From Schizochytrium sp. TIO01 (lineage: Eukaryota > Sar > Bigyra > Thraustochytrida > Thraustochytriidae), in contig SMSO01000031.1 of assembly GCA_004764695.1 (NCBI GenBank), positions 7,931,261 through 7,995,260 on the forward strand: a stretch of DNA of 64,000 nt, in the 5' to 3' direction. Position numbers and translations under genes: made by a program. Each line of letters starts with the position of its first letter. The first letter of the stretch is position 1. This document shows, one piece after another, positions 1-12,700 of this stretch. The notes under the pieces were generated by a model that was not told the origin of the DNA, did no database searches, and saw only the letters and a list, made by a program, of their open reading frames with translations.

Positions 1-898
1 AAGCGCAACGCGGCTTGTCTAATAATATTATCAACTTCGTTGTCAGGTTTCAAGACAATTTTCTCTTTGGTTGAAGGTTGTTCTTTAAATGAAGGTGGAG
101 GGGTCAGAGTTGGAGGCAGTTGTATCAAGTTCTTATCGCTCTGGATTTGCTGGTCTTTATCTTCTTGAATTGCACCAGTCTCATTTTCAGCGTTCTCCTC
201 TTTATTGCCTCGCGCAGTGGTAACTGTACTTGGACTTAATTTAAAAAGATCGTCGACATCTCCGTCAATATCGTCAATACCACGTGCTGTTGTGACTGCG
301 CTTGGGGACCCTCCGAATAGGTCATCAACATTTCCCTCAACTTCATCGATCCCTTCGCACAGAGCCGCGAAGCAGTCTTCGTTGTCCTCATTCCCTTCAT
401 CGTTTTCAGCATCGATTCCCATGATCTCAGAAGCTACTTCTCTTCCTGCTGCCTCGCCTGGAGCTTTGGTGAAATCTTTGCCTATGTCCAAATCAGAGCA
501 GAAAGCCACTCTACCTTGAAAAGTTCGAGAACTACAGTAATGAACTCTTCGGCAGGTAAGCCTCCACCACGGTATGTGTGTTGCAACCAACTTTACCTCC
601 CAACCGGCATGAAGATCAGAGCCAACTAGCCTGCAAAGTAGACAAGTAGTCTCGATATTATATAAAACTTGGCAAAGGTTCGCTCACAGGCAACTCACAC
701 TACTAGATGTTCGCATTCATTCACGTGCTATTTATGTATCCAAAGTACTCACTAATGCTCTTTCCCAATTCATGTCTTATACAACTACTACTGACCATAG
801 AAAGCATCTCGACTTTGCTCAAGTGGGGTTCCAAAGGTGTGCACCACTCACCTCCGCGCTGCGAAAGATGTCCCCGCGAACGTTCCTGAGGACCCCAT
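1..898 (-). CDS. Unknown acidic protein, 3' end cut by window edge
   Basis: I do not recognise this gene. On the minus strand an ATG at 898 opens a short exon (898-852, MGSSGTFAGTSF...) ending in a GTGAGT donor. A second exon starts at 630 after a TTTGCAG acceptor and stays open to position 1. The 221-nt intron joins the exons in phase. The second exon is rich in Asp and Glu and carries two copies of a module of the form DDLF-x2-SPS-x-VTTARG, coded around 310-210, followed by a Pro/Lys-rich stretch. MGSS at the start could be N-myristoylated, which is inference. The part from about 535 to 1 is clearly coding in style. The first 100 or so codons are less certain. It is divergent to the CC2D2A gene, about 316 bp away. 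No function is proposed. Confidence 0.55.
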
Positions 899-1214
899 GA
901 ACGTAGCGACGCGACTGAGCGTAACGGGCAAACGTTGAGTCCTAAGGATGAGTAAAAGAGAGAAGTTGACAGCGATGAGTGCGTATAATAGTAATACCTT
1001 TTTTTCGAAGTTAAGGACAATCAGCTGATTATTAGAAGTTAAAGAAAGGAAGAGATGGGCTCGCGAGAACCTGCCTGGTATATAAGAACATAAAGTTGGG
1101 CTACGTCTCAGATCGCCAGGCTTTGGAACGGAAGGGCTGGTTTGGGAAATCCTTCAAGCCATAACTTTTGGGGCAAAGCACCACGGGGCTGGGCTTAATC
1201 AAATCTGATTCACG
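899..1214. promoter_or_regulatory. Shared intergenic region of two divergent genes, TATA-like box
   Basis: This spacer separates the start of the minus-strand acidic gene from the CC2D2A ATG at 1215. A TATATAA element lies at 1079-1085, about 130 bp upstream of the CC2D2A start and correctly oriented for it. Its role is inferred from sequence alone. Confidence 0.35.
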
Positions 1215-4200
1215 ATGAGCGAGTCTGTCCAGGAGAGACTTGCAAGGCTACGCGCGAAAGCAGAAGAAAAGCGAAAGCGCTCAGGCATTGATATTGAAGC
1301 CTCGGGACGGAGACGGAGCAGCGTAAGCTCGAGCTCCAGCGCGAATAGAGAAAATGAAAATGGTGAGGACGACACTACCGCTTCGTTCAAGAGTACGTTA
1401 ACCTACAACTATTATGCGTCAGAAAGCGAAAGTAAAGCTACAGCGTTGTGGTGCCGTCAGTATAGCCAGAGCACGTGCGACGCTTTTTGCACAATCATCC
1501 GATGAACTAACCAGGATACTTCTCAACTAATTTCGATTCTTTACAGAATCCATGACTGCAGCTGAAAGGCTTGCAGCTCTTCGTGAAAAGAAAAAGCAGT
1601 TTGCTCTAGCAACATCGCCCACCGGGCGTCTTGATGGTTCGACTCGGACAGGCGAAGAAAACCGAAACCGCAAAGAAAAAGAAGTAGATGAAAATCCAAG
1701 CGACCAGTCAGATGATGAGGGCGTGTCATCGGAGGAAAGTGATATTGATGAAGATGGAAACATTATTTTTGACGATGCTTCTAAAATTAAACCTAACGAC
1801 TTTGTCTTTGATCAACGCGGTATTGTATTTCGTAAAGTTCAGACTCCTCACCAACAGCTGGGAAGTATCGCGCCTCCGGCAGCTTCAATAGTGCGAAGTG
1901 TAGAGCCTCATATTGTGCAGCCATCAGCCTTGCATTCATTATATGAGAACACAAAGAGACGTCAACAAGCATTGCAAAATCAACTCGTCTTACGTGGCAC
2001 GTTACCCCTTGCAGCGAAGGAGTATAACCCAGAGGAAGCCTATCGTTTGCATCAGCTGTCTCTTGGTGCAGAAAATAAAGAGGATAATGATCAGGATGAA
2101 AGTGCAAATCTATTGGCCAAAAGCGATCGAGATGGACAAGCATTGTTGCAGGACGAAGGATTTTTTATGCCTGAGGTGCCGAACGGTGTCCCACGCCAAA
2201 ACATTGCTCGTTTGGAAGATCGATTATTGCGAGAAATGGAGACAGAAGTCATACGCATTCGTGGTGTCAAGCCAAACCAACAAAATGAACCAAACCAGTC
2301 TACTGCAGACAGCTGGTTCACTCAGGGTGGATCACTCAATGTCGAGGAGGACCCAAGTAACGCAAATATTACTCAACCTGTTGATGCCGACCCTATTCTA
2401 GCTGACAAATTCTCCTTTAGATTGGTGCGCAACACATTTGGTTCCCCCTTCAGAAAATGCGTGCACATCGGCGAACGCAAACGGTGTTGCAAGTGCAGGT
2501 TTAGACATTTCAATTCATTCCATTGCATTTGACGACCATCCTCTTTTTATTGAGGAAGATGTGGCAGCTACCAAACTCAGAGGCTTGTTTCGAAAGTACC
2601 AAACAAAAGTCCAGGACAACTTGTTAGATTATTTGACCTCTCATCTGGGCGCTTTGCTCGAGTACGAGTCTCAGCTGAGCCACAATAAATCAAACTCTGA
2701 TGCTTTGTTTGATGTGAGAAGGCAGATTCTTGACATGTTCTCACGTCGACTCTCTGAAGAGCTAGAACTCCGAGAGTTGACGAGAGAGACTTACGAACAG
2801 TGGTTGGATTTAAAAAACACCCGAACCCGGCAAGGATTCTGCAGCACAAATCTAAAACTTGTCGCTATGCATCAAGAACCTTCACACTCCTCTCGTCAAG
2901 TGGATCTTCAATTCAAACAAGTATCTGAGCTGGTGAAACATTGTTTGGATGGGCGTCTTGAGGGCAATGCTCTACAAAAAGCAGAAGATCTCATGAATCG
3001 TTATAAGCTTTCACGACCTACAAAAGGACTTAAAAAATCAGGCAAGCAGAAACGCAAAAGCTCCCGACATAGCAGTATTGACAAAAGCGATGACAATTTA
3101 GACGAAGATGGACTAATTGATAGTGGACATATCGTTCTACGACTTACTACGGACGGGCCATATGATAAAGATGAAGAAGTAGAAGCTAAGGAGCTGAAAC
3201 GGAGACGATCTATTCGAAATGAAAAAATTCGAATTATCACCTATGTAAATGGCCACTCGGTTGCACAGACGGCAGAAGCATCGTTAAATTTCCCTACGTT
3301 TACAGCAACTTGGAATAGAGTATTCTGTCTCAAGCTACAACAACGCCCGTCAGGACTTCGATTCGAAGTATGTTCAACAGGAGGTATTTTCCATTACAAA
3401 AAGACTCTTGCACATGTTCACGTACCAGTTCCAGCGTCAGAGTTTTCGGCAAATGTCTTAGCTCACGGTGTTGGTACTGAAGATCAATGGCATCAGTTTT
3501 CTGCGCGCAAACCAATTCGCCACTGGATGTGGGACCGTTCCCATCCCAAATCAAAGAAGACCCTTCGTGAGCTCTACTCGGAACAGCTTCGAAATGATGA
3601 GCATCTAATGACATCACCAGCCCCGGAAGATCGATTTACCTCCGGCCAACTCCGTGTTGCAGTTGCTTGGAACACTCGTGATGCAGAGGAGTTGAGTAGT
3701 GGTCAGAACTATGCAGAAATCGAGAACAATGGGTCATCATCCGGAACTTTAGTTGGCCTACCTGAATGGGCTCAATCTCGGGAAGAGAAAAATGAACGTT
3801 TTCTTGGTGACCATGCCGCCGATTTAGCTGGCGGAGATATGGCAGGGGGAGGAGGCGGCGTATCAGGTGATGCTGTTGAGTTTGATGACGCAATTCCTGA
3901 CTTTGCAAATGAAGTGGACTTTCAAAAGCTGATCCAAGAGCTGAAGGGCCTGGATCCTAATGATCCTCGCAATGCGTCTGTTCTTCGCCTTTTTGACATT
4001 ATTCGTTGGTCTTCAAAACGTGGCGTTTTGTTTCGCTCAGAGGCAGTTCTCCGTGATGCTCTATTTTCTACTGCGAATGCGAATAAGTTTGTGGAGACTA
4101 GGCGGGTTGCTTTGATGCGCATTCGCCGGGAAAAACCTCATTTATTTCATCATCCTATTCCAGTCACTGAAGAGGAGATTAAGGAAGAAGAGGCCCTGCA

Positions 4201-6443
4201 AATGCTTCTTTTGCCTGCAGAAGCCCAGATGGAACTTGACCAGGATGGAGACTATGCAGCTTCGGGCCATTCGTCATCTGAGGTCTTGCGAATCCAACGT
4301 TTGCAGAAGGCTAGAATCAATGATTTCCTGCAACGTATTCGCAGTCTACAGTCCTCAAATGTAAACGTGCAGCGTCGCAGGGATATTCCACTAGGAAGCG
4401 TAGTGAAAGAAGGCCCTTTGCCACAATTTAGTGTAAATATGGATATGTTTCGAGCTCTCTTCGAGCCCCGACGCAGGTTGCGGCCTGCTCCAAAGGTTCG
4501 TAAGCCTGCATCTCTTAGCGTAGAAAAGGCTGCCATCTTTGTTCAAGTTGTCCGAGCTCAAAACGTGCCAGTTCGGAGGCAGGGATCCCAAAATGTCTAC
4601 CCTTTATCTCCAGGCCGATCCCCCATGCAGGGTACAGGTGCTAAGCGTCTTTCTCCAAGACGAAGCCCGCGAGGACGCAGCGCAACGCAAGACGCAAGCG
4701 AGGATCGCGAGGATGACGACCTTGATGGTCCCTCTAGTGGCTCAGAACGCGTCATGTCATTTGTTCAAGTCCGGTTCCAAGGTGTTTCACGTCGTAGCTC
4801 AGCTCAAGAAGGGCCTTCGCCTACATGGAACGAGTCAATTTTTCTGCCATTTATTCCACCAAGAAAGGATTTTAGCCCTGCAAATCTACAGAGCATTGGA
4901 GATCAAGTACATTTCAATCTGTTCGACGAGGTCATTGTTGAAACGCAAGGTGAAGATTATCGCAACGAGGATGCTATGTTTCAGCGAAGAGAGCGGAGAT
5001 ACTTGGGTAGCTTCTCTATTCCATTCTCTACAATTTACCGCAATGGACGTATTGAGGGCATGTTTCGAGTAGAGACACCAGACGTAAACCTGGGCTACTT
5101 GCAGCGTACGAGGGGCGTCTCGGGAACTGAAAGCGGAGTACTGAAGTCTCCTGATGATCTTGAGAATATGCGAGCTGATATGAACAACATCTCTGAGATT
5201 GCAGAGCAGGCTAAAGACGAAGCCGCAGATGCTACATATGTGTACCTTATGGCTACTCTCGACCCTGTGTTAGCAACAGCAAAGGAGGAGAAGGGTACTC
5301 TTCCCGGGTCTGGCGAAGACCCTAAAGTTGTGCGCTACGCCAAACAATGGGTTGAACAGGTCAAGCGTAAGGCAACGCGCAAGGCCAAGGTCAATACTCA
5401 GGTTTTTGGAGTGGGTATTGATGGGGATGCTATATTTGCTCCTCGTTTTATAGCACCTCAAATACCCCCGGGAGGTCAAGATGGTACCGAGTTACAGAAT
5501 GTTGCTGCACTTGTTCGATTTGTCTCTTTGGTACCTTTTCTTGATGATTGGCAAGCCTTTGTGGAGGGCGGTGATGATGTGTGGAGTACGTCTCAACAAT
5601 TTCTTGACATTGCAGCAGGTGATTGGGAGGAGCACGCAATTTTACTATGCAATTACCTTTCGTGGCTTTTTCGAGACCGTCCCTCTGTAGAACCATATAT
5701 CATCATGGGCGATGGTATTCCTGAGGGAGCGACGGTTTATGTGTTGCTTGTGGACCACAGCTCAACCTCTCGTCTCCTCTTTAATGCGTCTACTGGCCGT
5801 ACCTACAACATCAATGATAGCAACTGTCCATTACGAGAAGTCAGTCTGGTGATGAATGATCGCAACATCTGGGCAAATATTCAAGAAAATGGTGCCCCTT
5901 GGAAAGTGCGGTGGAATTTTGAGAATACTAAAGATTGGACTCCTTTCTGGACGTCTCGTATTCCTCGTATTGAGCTTTCTTCAGTGCAAACAGAGGTGCT
6001 TAATTACGATCGTTTTCATCGCCGTTTTGTATCATATTTGGAGGGGGAGATTTCGGATCAAATTCAAAAGTCAATGCGGCGTTGGCGAGCCAAGCGAGGT
6101 ACCACGCGGTTTAACAAGATTGTAGGGCGAAAGCTTCGTTCCTTGTTAGAGTCACTTGAGGAACAGCGACTCATGGGTTTTCCAGGTGGCGTGGGTGCTG
6201 TCATTCCATTCCCATCTTGAAGCCTTGCGGGAAACCATGGCAAACAACGATGTCTTTGGTTTTCCTTTGAATATGACATTTACAGAAATGGATGCCATCT
6301 TACGGACTGTGAAGAACACAGATATTCACAACACTACCTTGGATAATACAACATTTGCGCTAGGTGTGTTGGTCGTTCCCTACACAAGCAAAATATTCTC
6401 GGTATGGATCTATCTAGCCACTGTTGTTAGCACTCGATTTTGA
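1215..6443 (+). CDS. CC2D2A: CC2D2A-like ciliary transition-zone protein
   Basis: In animals CC2D2A is a component of the transition-zone (MKS/tectonic) module at the base of cilia. The model is join(1215..1392, 1547..2356, 2421..6185, 6223..6443), 1657 aa, close to the 1620 aa of the human protein. Introns are 154 nt (GTACGT..TTACAG), 64 nt (GTAACG..TTTAG) and a putative 37 nt (GTGGCG..TTGAAG). All are phase-consistent. In order the protein shows basic coiled-coil N-terminal segments, a SWF motif near residue 315, a first C2-like region (about 3125-3480), a second C2 domain (about 4525-5090) and a degenerate transglutaminase-like domain (about 5490-5970, with EEHAILLCNYL). The C-terminal signature GFPLNM...FSVWIYLA lies in another frame at 6258-6440. 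Without the last junction the frame stops at 6220 and loses this signature, so there is either a tiny intron or a one-base indel between about 6170 and 6225. Family identity is confident; the last junction is not. Confidence 0.85.
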
Positions 6444-6637
6444 ACTCATTCACATATGTTTTAATTTTACCCTACCTTCCTTGAAAAATATTAATTACTC
6501 GACAGAATATCTTGCAAGGCTTGTTTCTTCACAGAATGTGCACCAGAATATTACGATGCAGCATAGCTCTCTATATGGTGGTGTGGGGCAGGTCATCTAA
6601 ATCTTTACGTTGCTTTGTTTATGTTTCTTACATTTTC

Positions 6638-8785
6638 TTAAATAGCCAAACAGAGGTTTATTTTCTGTTCCTTGAGAAGGCGTAATGGGTTTTCTATCAC
6701 AGCAATGCGCACACGATACGGGTCGCCTGCATTAAATACACGATAAATATCATAATTGACGTGAGCCCCTCCTTGCCCAGTGAAAAAATCCCATTCGTTC
6801 ATGGATATTTCAAACGCATTCTTGTTGCCGTAGCGGGTGGATTTAACTTCTACAAACCGCGTAGTACTATAAGCATTGGAGTCGCGCTCAGTTAAAATAA
6901 TATCATAACTCGCCAGAGACTCTTTCTCCTCATTCATCCACCTAATTTTCCACTTGGAGGACTGAGATTGCAGATACCTGTATACGAGGCCCTCACCCCA
7001 GCGTCCAATTTGTCTTGCAACACGAGAATCAAGTGCTGCGGTGCTTGGGAGCAGCCCTGCTAGCTCAGCTGTTTCAATCCAACGAATGTACTGGTCGTTG
7101 CGGAGGTGTGGCATTGCAAGTTCTACACGTTGTCGTTTGGGTGGGCGCATGGCAACCGTGCTTGAAGACTTTGGCGTGCAGTCGTCTGCATTTTTATGAT
7201 TTTCATCTGTCAGAATATCCATTTTCATAGAATCTTCATTTTTAGGCGATGAGATGTCTGAATGCATACCTGCAGATAATTCATTGCATTCCTCGTTTCC
7301 TTCTTTATCCTGATCCTTTTCATGTTGTCTTTTACTATTCTTTGGGACAAAGTTTCTGCCCCCGTTGTTGTTTTTGTTATCGCCATGGTCTTCTTCTCCA
7401 TCGCTCTCATCACTGCTGCTGCTACTACTACTTTCCTCATCGCTGCTACTATCATCGCTATCCTCACTGCTACTGTCGCTGGCACTACTACTATTCTTGT
7501 TGTCGGCATCTTTGTCTCCGTTGGACGCGTTCTTCGCAAGAGGTGTGTCTTCGTTTGTCTGCTCTTCGTCATCCGCAGTACCGTCCTGTTCTTGGTCATA
7601 CTGCTCAAATCTTTTGGCTCGGTCACGGGAGGAACCAACATGAAGAAAAGCATACTCGGTAACGATTTTGAGTGTATCTGCAGGGGAAAGCTTTATTTTT
7701 TTTTCGATAAGGTTTTGAAGCTTAGTGAAGGATGGTGAATATCGCATATCCTCCGCCTCCATGGCTGCGTCAAGTTTACCAAGGAATTTTTTAGCTTCTG
7801 CGTTACCACCAGGCTTTTTCAGTTTGGGTACTTTGCCGAATGTCCTTTGAGGTGTTGATGTCACTATTTGTACATTGTGTTGCTGTTGTTGCCGGCGTAT
7901 TTGTTCTTGATAGCGTGGGTCTCTGGCAATCTCCACCACGGCTTGGTCTATCCAATCCTTCGCCGCAGCACGCAGATGGCTCCTAACGTATTGAAGTCCA
8001 GTGGTATTGAGCAACACACCTGCCTCTGTCACAAGATCCCATTTCACTCGAAGGTGTTTTTTTAGATGCTCCGGAAATTCCTCTAAAGTACCTTCAAAGG
8101 CGCTCAGTTCCGCGAGTACCACATCCTGCTTGACAGACTTGTGGGGACGTACGGGAAACCTTGCCCGAGTCATTGGATGCATCCACAAAGGACCAATGCC
8201 AAAGTCATCAAACTTTGTTGGCCTTTTCAAGGCACGGTCATCGTCCTCCACATCTTCAACCTCTTCGTCAATGTCCACCTCATTTGGATCTACACCCATC
8301 CTAGGGTTGCTTGAGGATGACATCGACGCTTGGATTGAGTCAATAGTGCTACCATTGTGGTTATAGTTTCTATACCCATTGCGATTGCATCCTTGATTGT
8401 TGAAGTTTTGTTGATTGCCATAATTACTATGAAGTTGAGGACCGTTGTTTGTATGATGAAATCCGTTCAAGCTCTGGGCAACGCCCATGGCATTTTGCCA
8501 TGCTTCTTGCAACGTAGGTACTACGTCTACGTTAAGAGATCGAACGATCTCGTCCTCAAGATCTGCAAGGCATGCCACCGGTCTCTCTGCCACGAATGCC
8601 CAAACCACCGCATCCATACGTCTCTGAATATCACATAAATAGTTCAAGCACGGGTTTCCAGCACCTGCGAGACCATCGTGTGCAGCGTAGACCCCCCCCA
8701 ATGCGACAATTACGTCATCTGCGCTCACGAAGCGGCCCTGATGTGCTAGAGAAGCAGCCGTAGCGAAAGCTCTCTCGGCGGCCAT
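6638..8785 (-). CDS. NO VEIN-type DUF3883 C-terminal domain protein
   Basis: A 715-aa single-exon protein. Its C-terminus (about residues 590-700) matches the DUF3883 / protein NO VEIN C-terminal family, which is related to PD-(D/E)XK nucleases. Visible motifs are GEG at about 597-599, a SYDI aspartate near 628, and FVEVKS at about 644-649, giving an E...D...ExK pattern, followed by the family-typical NEWDFF near 663-668. The first 110 residues are an uncharacterised helical region, followed by an Asn-rich stretch. The middle (about 190-390) has conserved-looking blocks containing GPLWMHP and repeated helices. Residues 400-500 are a long Ser/Asp/Glu-rich disordered tract, and a short basic segment near 570 (PPKRQRVE) resembles a nuclear localisation signal. 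Plant NO VEIN is a nuclear protein needed for vascular patterning; here I infer only a nuclear, possibly DNA-related role. Whether the nuclease-like site is active is unknown. Confidence 0.7.
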   Translation of the reverse strand: MAAERAFATAASLAHQGRFVSADDVIVALGGVYAAHDGLAGAGNPCLNYLCDIQRRMDAVVWAFVAERPVACLADLEDEIVRSLNVDVVPTLQEAWQNAMGVAQSLNGFHHTNNGPQLHSNYGNQQNFNNQGCNRNGYRNYNHNGSTIDSIQASMSSSSNPRMGVDPNEVDIDEEVEDVEDDDRALKRPTKFDDFGIGPLWMHPMTRARFPVRPHKSVKQDVVLAELSAFEGTLEEFPEHLKKHLRVKWDLVTEAGVLLNTTGLQYVRSHLRAAAKDWIDQAVVEIARDPRYQEQIRRQQQQHNVQIVTSTPQRTFGKVPKLKKPGGNAEAKKFLGKLDAAMEAEDMRYSPSFTKLQNLIEKKIKLSPADTLKIVTEYAFLHVGSSRDRAKRFEQYDQEQDGTADDEEQTNEDTPLAKNASNGDKDADNKNSSSASDSSSEDSDDSSSDEESSSSSSSDESDGEEDHGDNKNNNGGRNFVPKNSKRQHEKDQDKEGNEECNELSAGMHSDISSPKNEDSMKMDILTDENHKNADDCTPKSSSTVAMRPPKRQRVELAMPHLRNDQYIRWIETAELAGLLPSTAALDSRVARQIGRWGEGLVYRYLQSQSSKWKIRWMNEEKESLASYDIILTERDSNAYSTTRFVEVKSTRYGNKNAFEISMNEWDFFTGQGGAHVNYDIYRVFNAGDPYRVRIAVIENPLRLLKEQKINLCLAI

Positions 8786-9715
8786 GGCGATGCTCCAGCT
8801 CCGTTCTCTATGAATGGATTAGACACAGCACGGGCTCATGAAATCGCCAAAGCACCTACCAATATATCGCAGACGATTCCAGGCGATTGCTAATCGAAGC
8901 ACAGACCTGCTCTGGGTCTTGAAGCTCCACCAAGGTTACAGTATTGTTGCTGATGTGCAAGGCAGGGTTGAGAGTGCTTGGAATTGGACAACTCGTGTTT
9001 ACTGCCAATAGTTTAATTCGAAGTCAGTCATTCTCAAGTTTTTTTTCAGCTGATTGTCAAAGAAGTACACAGCAAACCGCGACCAAGGTCGTCAAGAAAA
9101 TGTTACTTTGGGTTAGCTATGAGTTTGCGAGGGGTTCCGTCAGTCTCTGCGACAATAGCGTTTGCTTGTCTTCAAGGCATGAAGCCAATTCTTCGCCCAG
9201 TTCTTCATCTGCAGATGAAAAACTAATCCGTGGCAATCTTATGAGATTAGCATAGGTAGCAATAGGGCTGTCGTCGCCAAGAGCCACCAATGATTTCTTT
9301 ATCATTAGGCCTCCTTTCATTCAGTTCGTTCGTCCTTCACTCATCAGCTTTTCATTGAATTTCCTCAGGACTCCAGATACGCCTCGGCTGACAGGGCTTT
9401 GGTCTCACTCTGCCATCTTAATCTGCATTTCGACGACTGCTCAGATTTGTGTACAATTCTCATGAATCATTCATTCATTCACTTCGCAATTGCAAAATTT
9501 CCATTTTTATTGGTCTTCTCATTTTTAATTAAACTGACAAGCCGCAGAAGTAGTAGTTTCTGAGTCCTCCATTTCTACATCGCTCACCGGGTGTCCTTCT
9601 CCGAGGATCTTCGCATCTGCGCTGGTCGGGCGCTGGTCCGAGCTCGGTCTTCTCTCTAGGCCGTTCTCGTGCCGCACCTTATTGTCTTGGATTTACACGC
9701 CTTCAAAGATCCGCC
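8786..9715. other. Intergenic between divergent genes, with one small ORF
   Basis: This region separates the start of the DUF3883 gene from the start of PNPase. It contains a compact minus-strand ORF at 9117-9320, listed separately, and AT-rich sequence around 9470-9540. I see no further gene, repeat or RNA gene. Confidence 0.4.
9117..9320 (-). CDS. Small hypothetical protein (67 aa)
   Basis: An ATG-started ORF with a composition like real protein: a basic N-terminus with MIKKSL, a central AANLIRL-like stretch, then a Ser- and Glu-rich amphipathic C-terminus (DEELGEELASCLEDKQ). It stands alone between two divergent genes. The antisense frame is also open but has no ATG. No family is recognised. 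It could be one exon of a longer gene or a chance ORF. Confidence 0.35.
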   Translation of the reverse strand: MKGGLMIKKSLVALGDDSPIATYANLIRLPRISFSSADEELGEELASCLEDKQTLLSQRLTEPLANS

Positions 9716-12700
9716 ATGACCACTCCTGGGCCTCTCTCTACAATGCGCCTCGCGAGGCTGTTCTCTTCCTCCACCAAGGAACTCCCTTCCATAGTGAGGC
9801 CGCCATTGTTCATCTCATCGGCACCTTCGCCCGCGACACCAAGACCTTCGAGAATCGGCATAGAGCTAGGGGCGACTAAAATCGCGCCACTGGCAGCAGG
9901 TGCCGCAGTAGGCTGCGATGGCAAGTCCGTTGTGCTCGCAACAGCGTGCTTTGAGCGGAAGAGCGTGGCTGGGCAAACTCAGGGCACTGGTCAAAACCAG
10001 AACCAGAATCAGAACCAAAATAATAATGTACAGAGCACAAGAACCTTTGTTCCTATGAGCGTTGAGTACCGCGAAAAGGCAAGTGGTGCTGGCAAGATTC
10101 CACAGCATATTTTGAGGAGAGAGCTTGCACCTCGAGAGGACGAGGTTGTTCTTGCCAGGTTTGTGGATAGGGCCCTGAGACCTTCACTTGCAAACGCTGC
10201 AGATTGGCTCACGAATCTTCAGGTGATCTGCACGCAAATGGCGTACGACGAAAAGGCTGACGTTCACGTTGTCGCGGTCAACGCGGCGTCCGTGGCAGTC
10301 AGAGCCGCACTTGATTCTGAAAAGGAGTTATATAATGTAGAACCTGTGGCATGCGTTAGAATCACCGGTCGCGAGGCCGAGTCTGGAAAGCAGAGCCAAG
10401 GCAAATCTGGACATATTGTTGGGAACCTTAGACTGAACGCCTTCGAGGCACCTCAAAACCCGGCCAACCCTGATCCTGAAATTGCCATGGAGGTCCTAGT
10501 AGCAGCTACGAGATATGGCGTGGTTGCAGTGGACTTTGTGGCGTCGAGGCCTGTGGAGAAGGACGAGCTCAAGGCGGCCCTGAAGCTGGCAGAGACCAAG
10601 ATCCCTGAGATTCTTTCAGCACAACAGGTTGCAGTGGACACGATCTTGAATCTTAGAACTGGTCGGGGACATATCATAAATGACAGCGATGCGGGGAGCA
10701 ACGGTAACAACAACCACAACAATAGCAAAGGACACAAACTCGACAATAAGTATGAAATTAATGGAAGCGTGCCTGCTGCTGTGCTTGGCGACCCTCTTCT
10801 AGAGAAGGGTGAGGCTGGAAGCAGCGACCGGATGGACCTTAACTCGCTGTTCCAGGCTGCATTTGCTGTAGACCCTAGCAGTGGAGGTAGTGGAGGTAGC
10901 AAAGATGATACGCAAGGCGATAGCCAGGCAGACCTCGAGACTGGCGAGGACAACAGCAGCATGGAGGAGGATATGGAGACTCTTGAAGAGGATGCTAAGG
11001 CCCGGAAACGTGAAATCGATGCCATGTTTCAACAGTACGGCAGCGCATGGCTGAAGAAGCAACTCAATAACGAGAATCTCTCCGACAAGGCGCATGAAAA
11101 TCTTCGTGGTCTTCTTTTGCGCGCTAACGGCAATGACGGCGAGCTCGTGCGGCACGATGGGCGTCGCCTCAATGAAATTCGCCACCTTGCTGCCGACATG
11201 GATGTTTTGCCATCCATTGTTCATGGTTCAAGCACTTTTCAACGTGGTCTAACCACGGTGCTTGCCACCGCCACGCTAGGTAGCATTCGCGATGGAGCAA
11301 GGGTCATCCCATACTGCGGACCATCGTATCGCAAGAACTTCTTTCTGCACTACGACTTTCCTCCTTATAGTGTAAATGAGACCGGTCGTCTTGGCATGAA
11401 TCGTCGCATGCTTGGCCATGGTCAGCTCGCAGAGCGTGCTCTCAAACCCGTCATGCCAGCTCCGAAAGGCAAATCTGGCAGTGCTAGTAGCATGAAGTCA
11501 CCCAAGATCATGATGCACACTTTAAAAGACTCTAGTGACAAAGAAAGAATTAGCAACGGAGCTGCGAATGCTCAAGACATTGACTTTCCTTTCTCAACAC
11601 GTGTTAGCGTAGAGACCACAAGCTCAGATGGATCCTCTTCGATGGCTTCTGTGTGTGCAGCATCATTAGCTATGGCAAGCGCTGGGGTGCCTCTTGCTGA
11701 TCTTGTTGCTGGTATTACAGTTGGTGTTTTGGAGAATGAGAACGGCACAGACGAGCTTATTGTCGACATTGACAGCATGGAGGACGAATTTGGAGGCATG
11801 GATTTTAAGCTTGCTGGTACGAAGAATGGGTTCACTGCTGCCCAGCTTGACACCAAGCGCGGCGCGAATGGAATCCCTGTGGAACTTCTTTGTCAAGCCA
11901 TCGATCTCGCTGTGCCAGCGCACGAGACCCTGCTCGCTTCCATGCAAGAGACTCTCGATGCTCACAGAGAGAATGAGGCCTGCAAGGGATCATCCAACAT
12001 ACCACTCTTTTCTCGCATTGATACAAATCCTGAGCTTGTGAAACGTGTTCTTGGTACTCGGGGACGTACCACTCAGGGTTTGCAGCAAGATTTTGATGTG
12101 GACATTGATCTCAACGTCACTGATGGCGTGATCTATGTGTTTGCCAATTCACCTGAATCTCTTGAAGAGGTGACAAAACGCATTCAAGACCTCATTTGGG
12201 TCCCTGAGATTGGTGAAATCTTTGAAGGCCTCGAGGTCATCGAGGTCCTGACAAGTGGTGCAGTTGTGCGCATTCCAAGTCATGGTGGCGAACATGAAGC
12301 TTTCATCCATAACTCAGAGCTCTCTCTGCATCGTATCAATGAAGCTGCTGAGGTGGTCTCGGAGGGTGATCGACTTACAGCAATGTGCATCCGCATAGAA
12401 GACTTCAAGCCGAGGCTCTCGGTTCGTGCCGTACAGAAGAAACAAGAACGCTTCAAACCCCGGTCTTCGCGTGCTGAGGCTGCTGAAAATGATTTCAGTG
12501 CCGAATCTAATGATTCAAAAACAAAGAGCAACGCATCAAAAGCAAACGCCGTTTTCGAAGACAAAAGCAATGATGATGATGATGATGATGCGAAGTCCCT
12601 TCTTTGGGAACCGGAGCCAAACGTTTTGTACGAGCAAATGGAAGTCGTCAAAATCCCAAACAATTTGCGAGCGATTGTCCAGTTCCCGGGCAAGCCAGAG

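Noticed and set aside
7249-7738. Several long Ser/Leu- or Tyr-rich plus-strand ORFs
   Set aside because: They are antisense shadows of the Ser/Asp/Glu repeat of the DUF3883 gene.
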